Shown in pieces: positions 1 to 9,360 of a DNA stretch of 64,000 nucleotides. The notes under the pieces are model-generated. The model saw only the letters and a program-made list of their open reading frames with translations. It searched no databases and was not told where the DNA came from. The position numbers were made by a program, and so were the translations under genes. Source of the stretch: DDH964 sp963763205 (GTDB taxonomy: Bacteria > Desulfobacterota > Desulfuromonadia > Desulfuromonadales > DDH964); assembly GCA_963763205.1 (NCBI GenBank), contig CAVXNQ010000004.1:103524-167523 (forward strand), given 5' to 3'. Within the stretch, counting starts at the first letter, position 1, and each line of letters starts with the position of its first letter.

Positions 1-2
1 GC

Positions 3-122
3 GTCAGCTCCCGCGCTGCCCGGACTGGCAAGAATCCCCAGACCGGTGCCAAGATTAACATCCCCGCCGCCAAGACCCCCAAGTTCAAGGCCGGCAAGGC
101 CCTCAAGGACTCGGTGAACTGA
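3..122 (+). CDS. HU-family DNA-binding protein, C-terminal 39 residues
   Basis: The window opens inside a gene whose last 39 codons can be read before the TGA at 120-122. The visible tail contains AARTGKNPQTG, then IPAAKTPKFKAGKALKDSVN. This matches the conserved DNA-binding arm (RxGRNPxTG) and the C-terminal helix (FKxGKxLKDxVN) of HU/IHF nucleoid proteins. HU proteins are about 90 residues and bind DNA as dimers, so a little over half of the gene lies upstream. The gene sits just before a tRNA cluster. The tail fits HU better than IHF, but which HU paralogue this is cannot be told. Confidence 0.8.
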   Translation, partial: VSSRAARTGKNPQTGAKINIPAAKTPKFKAGKALKDSVN

Positions 123-246
123 TCTAGAAGTCTCATCCGCCGTACTGCCACCGGCGGATGCGCCATAGGGAAATAGGAAACGGAAATAGCCGCCCCCGCT
201 CCCTCGCAACGACTATTTTCTGTTTCCTATTTTCTGTCTCGGGAAT

Positions 247-323
247 GGGGCTGTAGTAGAGTCGGTTACAACGCCGGCCTGTCACGCCGGAGGTCGCGGG
301 TTCGAGTCCCGTCAGCCCCGCCA
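247..323 (+). tRNA. tRNA-Asp (GTC)
   Basis: This 77-nt cloverleaf has an acceptor stem GGGGCTG/CAGCCCC, the anticodon GTC in the loop CCTGTCACG, a TTCGAGTC T-loop and an encoded CCA end. A second, identical copy lies 134 bases downstream. Confidence 0.97.
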
Positions 324-349
324 TTCTCATCCCAGGCAAGCCAACGCGG

Positions 350-425
350 GGGCGAATAGCTCAGCTGGGAGAGCATCGGCCTTACAAGCCGAGGGTCACA
401 GGTTCGATCCCTGTTTCGCCCACCA
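350..425 (+). tRNA. tRNA-Val (TAC)
   Basis: This 76-nt cloverleaf has an acceptor stem GGGCGAA/TTCGCCC, a TAGCTCAGCTGG D-arm, the anticodon TAC in CCTTACAAG, a GGTTCGATCC T-arm and an encoded ACCA end. It lies between the two tRNA-Asp genes and is probably cotranscribed with them. Confidence 0.97.
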
Positions 426-457
426 AAATTTTTCCTTGGCAGAACGGATAAGCTTAA

Positions 458-534
458 GGGGCTGTAGTAGAGTCGGTTACAACGCCGGCCTGTCACGCCG
501 GAGGTCGCGGGTTCGAGTCCCGTCAGCCCCGCCA
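458..534 (+). tRNA. tRNA-Asp (GTC), second copy
   Basis: This copy is identical in sequence to the tRNA at 247-323, with anticodon GTC and an encoded CCA. It is the last gene of the Asp-Val-Asp cluster and is followed after 12 bases by a terminator. Confidence 0.97.
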
Positions 535-546
535 TTCTTATCACCA

Positions 547-585
547 AGAGGAGACGAACCTGAGAAGGTTCGCCTCCTCTTTTTT
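547..585 (+). terminator. Rho-independent terminator of the tRNA cluster
   Basis: A 14-bp stem with one mismatch (AGAGGAGACGAACC against GGTTCGCCTCCTCT) closes a short loop and is followed directly by a run of six T. Confidence 0.9.
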
Positions 586-1039
586 AAACTCACCCGCGCA
601 GGTTCCCTCCCGGTTCCGTCTCTGGACTCCAGTCCTTAACGCCAATAGAGAAATATCGACTCCTTTAACCGGGTTTTGCCATGGAGGGTTGGCCGGGGCC
701 ACCGCCAGGGCTGCTCATTGGATCACGGGCTACCCTTTTGGGAGGTGGTTTGATTCGCCATCCCCTGCCGCCGGCGAAAACAGAAACTGGACCTTTACCG
801 CGTTTAAGATATCTTTTAGAGAATATGGGGACGGTTGAAATTACCGCTAGGTGGCAACCGTTTTTCTCGATCGGCCTGAGGTCTTCGCCAGGAATTTGGG
901 AAGTCCGGGTTGTCAGAGAGAATCTGTACCGGTATGCCGCTGTCCCCGATTTGCCGAGATCACGCCAGGCCTGCCAAAATCTTTAAGAGGTTGCGGTTTT
1001 ATTCGAGTTTCCTGGAAATTGTGATAGTGTGGTCCGCCT
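586..1039. other. Intergenic region upstream of the secretion operon
   Basis: About 450 bases lie between the tRNA terminator and gspF. I see no convincing gene, RNA structure or consensus promoter here. The short open frames have no recognisable product. The promoter of the long operon starting at 1040 is presumably near the 3' end of this stretch, but no good -35/-10 pair stands out. Confidence 0.5.
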
Positions 1040-2248
1040 ATGCCAACCTACCTCTGTAAGCTCGGAACCGTTGACGGCCGGGTGCTTGAAAAAGAGTTCG
1101 AGGCCAGCAACCGTGACTTGCTCAGGGATAATCTTGAGTCTCAGGGTTTCTTTGTTTTTCGCATCCGGAAACTTGTTTTTCGTTCCCTCGTCCCCTCCCA
1201 GTTGTTCCGCCCCCGTCTCAACAGCCGGCGGTTTCTTGGATTCAACCAGGAATTGCTGGTCCTGTTGCGCTCGGGGTTGCCGATCCTGCAGATTCTCGAC
1301 GTGCTCATCGAGCGCATGGAGTCAGGTTTTATGCTCGATGTCTTCCGGGATATCCGGGACGACATCAAGGCCGGCAGTTCCCTTTCCGAGGCGTTTAATA
1401 AATTTCCCAAAGTTTTTCCCCCCTTGTATATTGCTTCGTTCAAGGCTGGAGAACGGACAGGAGACCTGGTGCTGACTCTCGGTCGGTTCATTGCCTATCA
1501 GAAGCGGACTGAGGCACTCAAGGGTAAAATCCGCAATGCCTCCTTTTACCCCCTGCTGTTGACCCTGGCGGTGGCGGCTGTCCTCTCTTTCCTGATTTTC
1601 TATGTCATTCCCACCTTTACCCAGATCTATGCCGATGCCAAGGTGCAACTGCCCCTGGCGACGCGCCTGCTTCTCGGTTTCTCGCGGGGGGCAGTTTCCT
1701 CTTTACCCCTGGTTATTCCGTTGCTGGTTTTCGGCCTCCTGTTGCTCCGTGGCTTCCTGCGCAGCGAACGGGGGCTTCTGCTCATCGATCGGATCAAACT
1801 CGGCCTGCCGTTTTTCGGTGAACTTTTCTCCAGTTATTCCCTCTCGGCCTTCTGTCGTACCCTGGGGACGACGCTTTCCAGTGGACTGCCCATGGTGCCG
1901 GCCCTGCGCATGTCCGGCGGAACCCTCAACAACGGCGTGTTGGAGCGGCGGCTCGGCGCGGTGATTCAACGGGTTGAAGAGGGGGGATCCCTTTCGGGCG
2001 CCTTGGAGCCGAGCCGGATTTTTCCCCTTATCGCGTTGCGCATGGTGGGCATCGGCGAGACCAGCGGGGCGTTGGCCGACATGCTGACCGACGTGGCCGA
2101 TTATTACGAGGGCGAGGTGGAGAAGCGTCTGGACCGGTTGACGACGATGATTGAACCCTTGATGATGCTCGTTATGGGATTGCTGGTCGGCGGGGTGGTG
2201 GTGGCCATGTACCTGCCGATCTTCCAGATGGCTTCCACCGTGCGTTGA
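1040..2248 (+). CDS. gspF: Type II secretion / type IV pilus inner-membrane platform protein GspF/PilC
   Basis: The gene encodes 402 residues, the usual length for GspF/PilC platform proteins that couple the assembly ATPase to pseudopilin polymerisation. Two repeated T2SSF domains are visible, at roughly residues 65-190 and 270-395. Each carries the typical pattern of a G(L/M)P motif followed by a GE(R/T)(S/T)G motif (SGLPILQIL...AGERTGDL, then SSGLPMVPAL...GIGETSGALADML). Hydrophobic membrane spans lie near 170-190, 215-235 and 375-395. It is the first gene of the operon, and gspE follows 17 bases later. In most T2SS operons E precedes F, so the order is reversed here. Confidence 0.92.
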   Translation: MPTYLCKLGTVDGRVLEKEFEASNRDLLRDNLESQGFFVFRIRKLVFRSLVPSQLFRPRLNSRRFLGFNQELLVLLRSGLPILQILDVLIERMESGFMLDVFRDIRDDIKAGSSLSEAFNKFPKVFPPLYIASFKAGERTGDLVLTLGRFIAYQKRTEALKGKIRNASFYPLLLTLAVAAVLSFLIFYVIPTFTQIYADAKVQLPLATRLLLGFSRGAVSSLPLVIPLLVFGLLLLRGFLRSERGLLLIDRIKLGLPFFGELFSSYSLSAFCRTLGTTLSSGLPMVPALRMSGGTLNNGVLERRLGAVIQRVEEGGSLSGALEPSRIFPLIALRMVGIGETSGALADMLTDVADYYEGEVEKRLDRLTTMIEPLMMLVMGLLVGGVVVAMYLPIFQMASTVR

Positions 2249-2265
2249 ATCCTGAGGGGGTGGAA

Positions 2266-4000
2266 ATGGACTTCAAACGCAAGAAAATTGGGGAAATTCT
2301 GGTCGAGCTGGGCGCCATCGCCCCGGCCGAAATCAACTTGATTCTTGCCCAGCAGGATCTCTCGGACAAGCGTTTCGGCGAAGTTGGAGTCAGCCGAGGG
2401 ATTCTTCAGTGAAGATCTCCTCGCCCAGGCCCTGGCCCGGCAATTCAGGTTCGAGTTCCTGGACCTTGATTCCTTTGCCCCTGACCTTGAATTGATGGCT
2501 GAACTTCCTGCCGACCTGGCCCTGCGCTACCATTTCATCCCGGTACGGCGGGAGGGGGAGCGGCTGGTGGTGGCCGTTGCCGATCCCACCGATGTGCTGG
2601 CTCTCGATGGGCTGGAGGTCCAGCTCGGCGTGCCGTTGACCCTGATGGTGGCCGCCAAGGCCAAAATAGACCGCTTCCTGGAAAAAGGCGAGGCCGGCTC
2701 CAAGCGGGTCCTGCGCGAAGTTTCCGAGGACTTCAAGCTGCAGCTGGTCAAGGAGACGGAGAAAGGCGAGGAAGTCCTCTCGATCGAGAAGCTGACCGCC
2801 GACACCAGTCCGATCATCCGTCTCATCGACTCCACTCTCTATGACGCCCTGGTCAAGCGGGCCAGCGACATTCACATCGAATCGAACCAGGAAGGGGTGA
2901 TCATCAAGTACCGCGTCGACGGCCTGTTGTACCGTGCCACCGAGGCGCTCGACGGCCGCTTCCAGAGCCCGATCATTTCCCGGATCAAGGTCATGAGCGA
3001 GCTCGACATTTCCGAGCGCCGGATTCCCCAGGACGGGCGTTTCAAGGTGCGTATCGCCGGCAAGTCCATCGATTTTCGCGTGTCGATCATGCCGAGTATT
3101 TTCGGGGAAGACGCGGTCATCCGAATCCTCGACAAGGAGTCGATCGCCGCGGATCTCAAGGGCCTGACCCTCGAGGCTCTCGGCTTCAGCGACCGCGAAC
3201 TGATCCGCTTCCGGCGCAAGATTCGCGAACCCTACGGCATGGTGCTGGTGACCGGTCCCACCGGCAGCGGCAAGACCACCAGCCTCTATGCGGCCCTGCT
3301 TGAAATCAACAACCAGGAAGAGAAGATCATTACCATCGAAGACCCGGTGGAATATCAGGTCAAGGGCGTGGTGCAGATTCCGGTGAACGAGAAAAAGGGG
3401 TTGACCTTTGCCCGCGGCCTGCGCTCTATTCTTCGCCATGACCCCGACAAGATCATGATCGGCGAGATTCGTGACCCCGAAACCGCGCAGATTGCCGTGC
3501 AGTCGGCCCTCACCGGGCACCTGGTCTTTACCACCGTTCATGCCAACAACGTGTTTGATGTCCTGGGGCGATTTCTGCACATGGGGATCGATCCCTACAA
3601 TTTCGTCTCCTGTCTCAACTGCGTGGCGGCCCAGCGACTGGTCCGCAAGATCTGCCCGCATTGTCGACGGCAGGTCCCTGTCGATCCGCAACTGCTGATC
3701 GACTCCGGGCTCCAGGTGGAGAGTTGTGCCGATCGCATTTTTTACGAAGGAGCGGGTTGTGCGGAATGCCATGGCACCGGGTATCTGGGGCGCAGTGCCA
3801 TCGTCGAATTGCTGGAGTTGAACGACGAAATTCGGGAGTTGATCGTCAGCCGCGCCCCGATTGCCGAATTAAAACGGGCGGCACAGGCCTCGGGCACGGT
3901 CTTTTTACGGGAAGCAGCCCTGGAGAAGGTTTTTGCCGGGGTCACCACCCTGCGCGACATCAACCGGGTCACTTTTGTCGAGCCGACGGAGAGGCTATGA
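2266..4000 (+). CDS. gspE: Type II secretion assembly ATPase GspE (frameshifted in this sequence)
   Basis: This is a cytoplasmic hexameric ATPase that powers pseudopilus assembly. The natural start is ATG 2266, giving the typical N-terminus KIGEILVELGAI, but that frame stops at about 2412. The rest of the protein reads in the next frame. Removing one G from the GGG at about 2397-2400 joins the two parts as RFGEVGVSRG then FFSEDLLAQAL, yielding about 577 residues. The catalytic half shows the Walker A motif GPTGSGKTT (about residue 330), the Asp box IEDPVEY, a Walker B segment KIMIGEIRD, the His box and the zinc tetracysteine pair KICPHC...CAECHGTG. The stop overlaps the next start (ATGA). The frameshift is probably a sequence error. 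Confidence 0.9.
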
Positions 4001-4911
4001 TTCGCCGTACCTATCTCGGACTGGATATCCGTTGCGGAGAATTGCGGGCCGTGGCTCTGCACCGGCATGGTCGAAGTGCCAGGCTCACCAATGGCCGCCT
4101 GCTGTCGCTCGCCGACGAGATCCTGCAACCCGCTCTGCGCCGGGCGAACATTCTCGATCGGCGCCGTTTTGTCAGCGCTTTGGAGGAGGTGCTCCATCCG
4201 CTGGCCGGCAACGAGGAGCGGATAGCCGTCTCTCTTCCCGAAGGCGCCGGGCGTCTGCTGCTGAGTGAAGTCGACCAGGCCTTCGCATCCCGGGAGGAAG
4301 GCGCCGAAATTCTCCGCTGGCAATTGAAGAACCAGCTTCCTGATGACGCCCGTGATGTGCACCTCGATTTCCAGACCCTCGGGATGGGCCAGAACGGACG
4401 GATCCGATTGCTGGTCGGCTTGATTTCGCGGAGCGTCCTCAATGATTACGAAGAGATCATTGCGGAGGCGGGATACGGGGCCCAACTGATAGATTTTCAC
4501 CCCCTGAACATTTATAATTTTTACCGGCAACGGCTGGAAATGGGGAGTGATTTTGTCTTGGTCGGCGTTGACCGCCAAACCCTCTCCCTGCAGGTCTACC
4601 AGGAACGGATTTTAGGTTTTTTTCGCGCGTGCGATATAAAGAGTGATCCTGCTCTGGTCTTTCAGGAACTCAGCCGGTCCCTCGCCGGCCAGAAGGAAAA
4701 TTTTCCCGGGATCGGCCGTTCGCCGGTCTTCGTACATTGCGACTGGCCGGAGACGGGGGAGATCCTGGCGGCGGTCAATACCGTTTTTGGGCATGGCGCG
4801 ACGCTGCTCGAAGCCGATGTCCAACAGCTCGCCACTGTCCCCTTGGATCTCCCCGCCTGGCGATTGCGGGGGCTGGCTGCCGCCATCGGTGCAGCGGAAC
4901 GACTCCTTTGA
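3997..4911 (+). CDS. PilM/GspL-like actin-fold cytoplasmic platform protein
   Basis: The 304-residue product begins with YLGLDIRCGELRAVAL, the phosphate-1 type motif of the PilM/FtsA actin-like fold. It has no membrane span. In type IV pili, PilM docks on the N-terminus of PilN. In T2SS the same fold forms the cytoplasmic part of GspL. The start at 3997 overlaps the gspE stop, and the PilN-like gene follows after 9 bases, so the M-N-O-P order of pilus alignment complexes is conserved here inside a secretin/pseudopilin operon. Confidence 0.75.
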   Translation: MIRRTYLGLDIRCGELRAVALHRHGRSARLTNGRLLSLADEILQPALRRANILDRRRFVSALEEVLHPLAGNEERIAVSLPEGAGRLLLSEVDQAFASREEGAEILRWQLKNQLPDDARDVHLDFQTLGMGQNGRIRLLVGLISRSVLNDYEEIIAEAGYGAQLIDFHPLNIYNFYRQRLEMGSDFVLVGVDRQTLSLQVYQERILGFFRACDIKSDPALVFQELSRSLAGQKENFPGIGRSPVFVHCDWPETGEILAAVNTVFGHGATLLEADVQQLATVPLDLPAWRLRGLAAAIGAAERLL

Positions 4912-4920
4912 GGTGAGGGA

Positions 4921-5481
4921 ATGAAGCCCAGCCTGAACCTGGCCACCCGGACGTACCTGAACCGTCGGTTGTTATATCTCGGCTATGGTGTGGTCATTTT
5001 TTTACTCCTGAGCGGCCTGACGGGTTTCGGCTACTATTTCTGGAACAGTTACCAGACGCGGCGCTCGATTCAGGTCGCCATCGACCAGCTGCAGCAGCAG
5101 TCACTGGTTGCCAAGGGCGGCGCGGCCGTGCCTTTCAGTACCGAGGCGTATCAGCGGGTGTTGCAGCGCGTCGCCTTTTTCAACGGGGTCCTGGAAAAGG
5201 ACAGCTTCAGCTGGACGCACCTGCTCGGCCGCCTGGAGACCCTCGTTCCCCAGGGGGTCGGATTACGCAGCATTCAGCCGGACTTCCATGGCCGGTCGTT
5301 GAAGATCAGCGGCCTGGCACGCAACCTCGACAAGCTGCAGAGGTTCCTCGACAATCTCCTTGCCGCCAAGGATTTTTCCGCGGTTTACCTCCTGAATCAG
5401 GCTCGGCAGGCCTCAAGGCAGGGCAGGGCGGGAGGAAGCGAGGAATTGAGTTTCTCAATTGTGCTCGAAGGAGCTTTCTAA
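4921..5481 (+). CDS. PilN-like inner-membrane assembly protein
   Basis: The 186-residue product has a short N-terminal cytoplasmic piece (MKPSLNLATRTYLNRR), in the position of the PilM-binding INLLP-type motif of PilN. One membrane helix follows at about 18-40, and then a periplasmic ferredoxin-like domain. It is translationally coupled to its neighbours in the PilM-PilN-PilO-PilP order and probably forms heterodimers with the next product. Confidence 0.75.
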   Translation: MKPSLNLATRTYLNRRLLYLGYGVVIFLLLSGLTGFGYYFWNSYQTRRSIQVAIDQLQQQSLVAKGGAAVPFSTEAYQRVLQRVAFFNGVLEKDSFSWTHLLGRLETLVPQGVGLRSIQPDFHGRSLKISGLARNLDKLQRFLDNLLAAKDFSAVYLLNQARQASRQGRAGGSEELSFSIVLEGAF

Positions 5482-5482
5482 G

Positions 5483-6055
5483 ATGCCCAGAGAACCGTTC
5501 TGGACAGCGCTCTGGCGGCTCAATCGCACCCTGCCCCTGATGGTCGGTGGGCTGCTGCTGCTGAACCTGATAGCCGCGGGAATTGCCTTCTGGTACGTGG
5601 CGCCAGACCTCTCCGCGGTAAACAGCCGCTTTCTTCAACAGCAGCAGACCTACCGCGAGGCACGCAAATCCGGGGATATCGGCCATTCACCCCAGGCGAT
5701 ATTCCGGCAGGATCTGCTCGACCTTCAGACCCTTGTCGGTACCATCCCTAACCTTGCCGATTTCACGGGGCTGGTCAGCGACCTTTTTGCCATGGCCGGC
5801 CACGCCGGCCTTACCATCGATCATGTCAGTTATGACCCCAGTCCGGTCAAGGATGAAGACCTGTTGAGTTATTCGCTCGCCTTTTCGGTGACTGGGAATT
5901 ACGGCCAGGTAAAAAAGTTCGTCTATCTGCTCGAACATTCCCCGCGGTTGCTGGCCATCGAGGGGCTGACCCTGAACACTTCGCGGGAACGGACGCCGGG
6001 CCAGATCAACCTCGGCCTGCAGCTGACGACCTATTTCCGGAAGCCGGCGCCATGA
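5483..6055 (+). CDS. PilO-like inner-membrane assembly protein
   Basis: The 190-residue product has a single membrane helix at about 17-38 (LPLMVGGLLLLNLIAAGIAF), followed by a coiled-coil stretch and a periplasmic domain with the VTGNYGQVKKFVYLLE segment typical of PilO. I chose ATG 5483 because GGAG lies 8-11 bases upstream and the start falls just after the previous stop. The stop overlaps the next start in an ATGA. Confidence 0.78.
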   Translation: MPREPFWTALWRLNRTLPLMVGGLLLLNLIAAGIAFWYVAPDLSAVNSRFLQQQQTYREARKSGDIGHSPQAIFRQDLLDLQTLVGTIPNLADFTGLVSDLFAMAGHAGLTIDHVSYDPSPVKDEDLLSYSLAFSVTGNYGQVKKFVYLLEHSPRLLAIEGLTLNTSRERTPGQINLGLQLTTYFRKPAP

Positions 6056-6903
6056 AACGGAAACGGTTCCTTCTTTACATTCTGCTGGGCATTTTCGGGA
6101 TATCTCTGGCGTACTGTTACTGGGCATTCCCCCGCCAGCAGCGGATCTCGCCCCAGCAGTCGCATTCCGAGACGGTCAGCAAAAGGGCCGGGAAGGCCCG
6201 CGTGCGTCAGCCGGTCACTCCGGTCGAAGATACCCGTCTGCACCTGGAACTGCTGAAGCCCGGCGAGGGCGCCTTCCCGGGTTACCAGCGGAACATATTC
6301 GGGAGTGTCGAACCGCCGCCACCGCCCCCGCCCAAGGCCGTCGCGCCGCCGCCGGCCGGCGCGTCGGCACCGCCTCCGCCCGTCTCCGCTCCTGTCCAGG
6401 AAACGCTGGCGCAGTTCAACTTTCTCGGCTACCTGGAAAAAGGGGGCAGGAAAACGGTATTCCTCAGTCGGGACCACACCCTTTATCTGGTCCATCAGGG
6501 GACCAGGTTCGGCGACCAGCAGGAATTCATGGTGACGGAACTGACTCCGGAGCGCCTGGTGATCCAGACGCCTGATGACGACCGCCAGATCGTGATTCCG
6601 CTGGTGGAGAATCAGCCCCTGATCCCACTGTTCCATGCAGGAAGCGGTGGGAACCGCAGCGGTCACACGCCGGTTCGGTTCCCCCGCGGGCCGTATGTCC
6701 CGCCGCCGGCGCCGGTGGTGCCGCCGGGGGAACAGGTCGAACCGCCCCAGGAACATGAAAATCCCGCTGCCGCACCGCCCCAGGAACATGAAAATCCTGC
6801 GGCCGCACCGTCGACAACCCTTGAACCGTTTTCCGCCCCGGGCGGACTGCCCCCGACCAGCCCTGCCGGAGCGCCGGCCGACGCGAATGAGGTTGGAAAA
6901 TGA
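6052..6903 (+). CDS. PilP/GspC-like periplasmic linker protein
   Basis: The 283-residue product has an N-terminal signal anchor (residues 5-25), a proline-rich spacer (about 85-115) and a small beta domain (FLGYLEKGGRKTVFLS... to about residue 190). That domain resembles the homology region of PilP and GspC that touches the secretin. The C-terminal tail is proline/alanine-rich and contains two tandem copies of an 11-residue unit (PQEHENPAAAP; DNA 6744-6809). The stop overlaps the secretin start. The fold assignment rests on position and pattern rather than strong motifs. Confidence 0.65.
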   Translation: MKRKRFLLYILLGIFGISLAYCYWAFPRQQRISPQQSHSETVSKRAGKARVRQPVTPVEDTRLHLELLKPGEGAFPGYQRNIFGSVEPPPPPPPKAVAPPPAGASAPPPPVSAPVQETLAQFNFLGYLEKGGRKTVFLSRDHTLYLVHQGTRFGDQQEFMVTELTPERLVIQTPDDDRQIVIPLVENQPLIPLFHAGSGGNRSGHTPVRFPRGPYVPPPAPVVPPGEQVEPPQEHENPAAAPPQEHENPAAAPSTTLEPFSAPGGLPPTSPAGAPADANEVGK

Positions 6904-9359
6904 CCCTACCAGGAACGCCATTGTCTCGCTGCATCTGCGCGTTGATCGTCCTTCTGCTGCTCGGCGGCTGCGCCGCCGGCAAGGCCTACAAGGCCGGCGA
7001 AGAATTGATGGCCGAGGGACGCTACGACGCCGCCGTGGAGAAGTACTTCACCGCCGTCAACAAGGCTCCCGAGACCGACGAGTACCGGCTCAAGCTAGCC
7101 AATGCCCGCGCCAAGGCGGCCTGGCAGCACCTGGCGCGGGCCAGAGACCTGACGGCCAGGAAAGAATTCGCACCGGCGGCCGCGGAGTTTCGCCTGGCGC
7201 TCGGCTTCGACCCCACCCTTGAAGTCGCCGGCCAGGAGCTAAGGCAGGTGGAAGAACGGATTCGAGCCGGGGTCCTGATCGACGAGGCGGAACAGTTCTA
7301 TCGTCAGCGACGGTATGGCCCGGCCAAACACAATCTGCAGCAGGCCCTGATTCTCGAGGCGGACAACGCCCGGGCCAGGGCGTTGCTCAAAAAGGTCCAG
7401 GCCGAATCGGGGACCCTGCTCGACGGCCAGGAGCTGGATATCGCCTCGACCCAGCCGATCACGCTCAAATTCAAGGATGCGCAAATCAAGGAGGTTTTCC
7501 GCATCCTTTCCCAGCTCTCGGGCATCAATTTCCTGTTCGATGAAGAGGTCCAGGACCAGCGCGTCACGGTCTTTCTGGAGGATGCCACCTTTGCCCAGGC
7601 CCTGGAACTGCTGCTGAAGATGAATAACCTCGACAAGCGGGTGCTCAATTCCAAGACCGTGGTCATCTACAGCAACACCAAGGAGAAGCAGAAGCAGTAC
7701 CAGGACCAGTTGATCCAGATCTTCTACCTTTCCAACATCGATGCCAAGAAAGCGGTGAACCTGCTGCGGACGATGCTGCAGCTGCGCAAGATCTATGTCC
7801 ACGAAGAACTCAACGCGATCGTCATCCGCGACACCCCGGACGTCATCCGCTTGGCGCAGGAGATCCTGGAAGCCGCCGATCGGGCGGAGGCCGAAGTCAT
7901 CTATGAACTGGAACTGGTCGAGGTCAATCACACGGACGACATGAACATCGGCGCCCGCCTGCAGAGCTACGGCACCACCTTCGGTTTCGTCAACCCGGGG
8001 ACCACCACCCTTCCGAGTAGCGGCAACGTCACGGTGAGTGGTTTGAGCAAGCTCGATTTCCTCTACACCATCCCGACGGCCACCTTCAATTTGGAGAAGA
8101 CCCTGACCGATTCGGAGATCCTGGCCAATCCCAAGATCCGGGTGCGGAACAAGGAGAAGGCCAAGGTCCATGTCGGCTCCCGGGAGCCGGTCATCACCGT
8201 CACCACGACCGGCACCGATATTCGCTCCGACAGCATTCAGTATGTCGATGTCGGGGTGAAGCTGGAAATCGAGCCGACCGTGCAGCTCGACAATACCATC
8301 ATCACCAAGATCGGCCTGGAGGTGAGCAACGTAACCGGGCGAAACACCACGGACAACGGGACCTCGGTGCTGACCATCTCCACGACCAACGCCAATACGG
8401 CCCTGACTCTCAAGGATGGTGAAACCACGATCCTTGGTGGTCTGATCCGCGACGACTATTCGAAAACCAAGGATACTTTCCCCCTCCTGGAGAAAATTCC
8501 CCTGCTCGGGGACCTCATCTCCGGCCACCAGATCAATAAGAACAAGCGGGAGATTCTGCTTTCGATCACCCCGCATATCGTGAAATCGCTCGATCTGCCC
8601 AAGGCCGATGTGACCAGCATCTGGTCCGGAGGGGAGGACGAACTCAAGGCCGGCCCCAGTTTCGCAGCCTTTGCCGCGCCGCTTCAGCCCGAGCAGAGCC
8701 GGCCCGCACCGGTGCCGGCCCCAGCCCTCAAATCCCAGCCGCTGCCCGTGCCGGGATCCCCTGCTCCGGAGCCCCTTGCCCCGGCTCCGGAAGCGACGCC
8801 GGAGTCCGCGCCGGCCTCCGGCCCGCCACCGGCGGTACCGAACTCCGGCGTTCCCGGCGTGCCTTCTCGGGCCGGGGAGGCGGCGCCGCCGGCAAGCGCT
8901 GCCGGCTCGGTAACCATGCCGTCAGAGGAAGCCGCAGCCGTCCCGGAGACGGGCAAGGTATTCGTGCGCGGTCCCGGCAGGGTCAAGGTCGGCGAGGAAT
9001 TCTCGGTCGAGGTGGCCGTCGACAGTCTGCACGACCTCTACAGCGCCCCCTTTTTCCTGGTCTTCCCGCCACAGCTGTGTACCTTCGTCCGGGTGGAGGA
9101 GGGGGACTTTCTGGGGTCCGGAGGGCAGACCACCCTCTTCACCGCGAGCGCCAATGAGAAAAACGGCCAGTTGATCATCGGCACCAAGCAGGGGCCAACC
9201 GGTGCCGGGGCATCCGGATCCGGAACCCTGGCGCGGATCGTCTTTAAAGCCAAGGCAGCAGGTAGCGGGGATATCCATCTGGATCGGATCAACTTCCGCG
9301 ACCCGGCGGGCCGCCGGTTGCCGGTTGCTGCCGAAGGGTTGCCAATCGAGGTGCGCTAG
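6900..9359 (+). CDS. gspD: Secretin GspD with N-terminal TPR-like lipoprotein region and C-terminal cohesin domain
   Basis: This 819-residue outer-membrane secretin starts with a lipoprotein signal (LLLGGCAAG, lipid Cys about residue 24), then TPR-like helices (about 28-150). A secretin N-terminal domain (ITLKFKDAQIKEVFRIL, about 185-245) and a second N domain follow. The secretin pore domain (about 340-570) contains LANPKIRVRNKEKAKVHVGS and KTKDTFPLLEKIPLLGDLI. After a long Pro/Ala linker (about 595-690) comes a domain of about 120 residues starting KVFVRGPGRVKVGEEFSVEV. It has the pattern of type I cohesin modules and ends in GSGTLARIVFKAKAAG. A secretin with a cohesin tail is not found in model T2SS. 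Confidence 0.9.
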   Translation: MTLPGTPLSRCICALIVLLLLGGCAAGKAYKAGEELMAEGRYDAAVEKYFTAVNKAPETDEYRLKLANARAKAAWQHLARARDLTARKEFAPAAAEFRLALGFDPTLEVAGQELRQVEERIRAGVLIDEAEQFYRQRRYGPAKHNLQQALILEADNARARALLKKVQAESGTLLDGQELDIASTQPITLKFKDAQIKEVFRILSQLSGINFLFDEEVQDQRVTVFLEDATFAQALELLLKMNNLDKRVLNSKTVVIYSNTKEKQKQYQDQLIQIFYLSNIDAKKAVNLLRTMLQLRKIYVHEELNAIVIRDTPDVIRLAQEILEAADRAEAEVIYELELVEVNHTDDMNIGARLQSYGTTFGFVNPGTTTLPSSGNVTVSGLSKLDFLYTIPTATFNLEKTLTDSEILANPKIRVRNKEKAKVHVGSREPVITVTTTGTDIRSDSIQYVDVGVKLEIEPTVQLDNTIITKIGLEVSNVTGRNTTDNGTSVLTISTTNANTALTLKDGETTILGGLIRDDYSKTKDTFPLLEKIPLLGDLISGHQINKNKREILLSITPHIVKSLDLPKADVTSIWSGGEDELKAGPSFAAFAAPLQPEQSRPAPVPAPALKSQPLPVPGSPAPEPLAPAPEATPESAPASGPPPAVPNSGVPGVPSRAGEAAPPASAAGSVTMPSEEAAAVPETGKVFVRGPGRVKVGEEFSVEVAVDSLHDLYSAPFFLVFPPQLCTFVRVEEGDFLGSGGQTTLFTASANEKNGQLIIGTKQGPTGAGASGSGTLARIVFKAKAAGSGDIHLDRINFRDPAGRRLPVAAEGLPIEVR

Positions 9360-9360
9360 G

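Noticed and set aside
266..547. Open frames on the minus strand across the tRNA genes with NRDRTCD-like peptides
   Set aside because: These are classic spurious translations of antisense tRNA sequence.
2390..3772. A 460-codon open frame on the minus strand opposite gspE
   Set aside because: Composition and length are explained by codon bias of gspE; no family features.
6744..6809. Two 33-bp tandem repeats considered as a small repeat array or CRISPR
   Set aside because: They are in frame, encode a duplicated PQEHENPAAAP unit in the PilP-like protein, and there are only two units without spacers. No CRISPR array was seen in the window.
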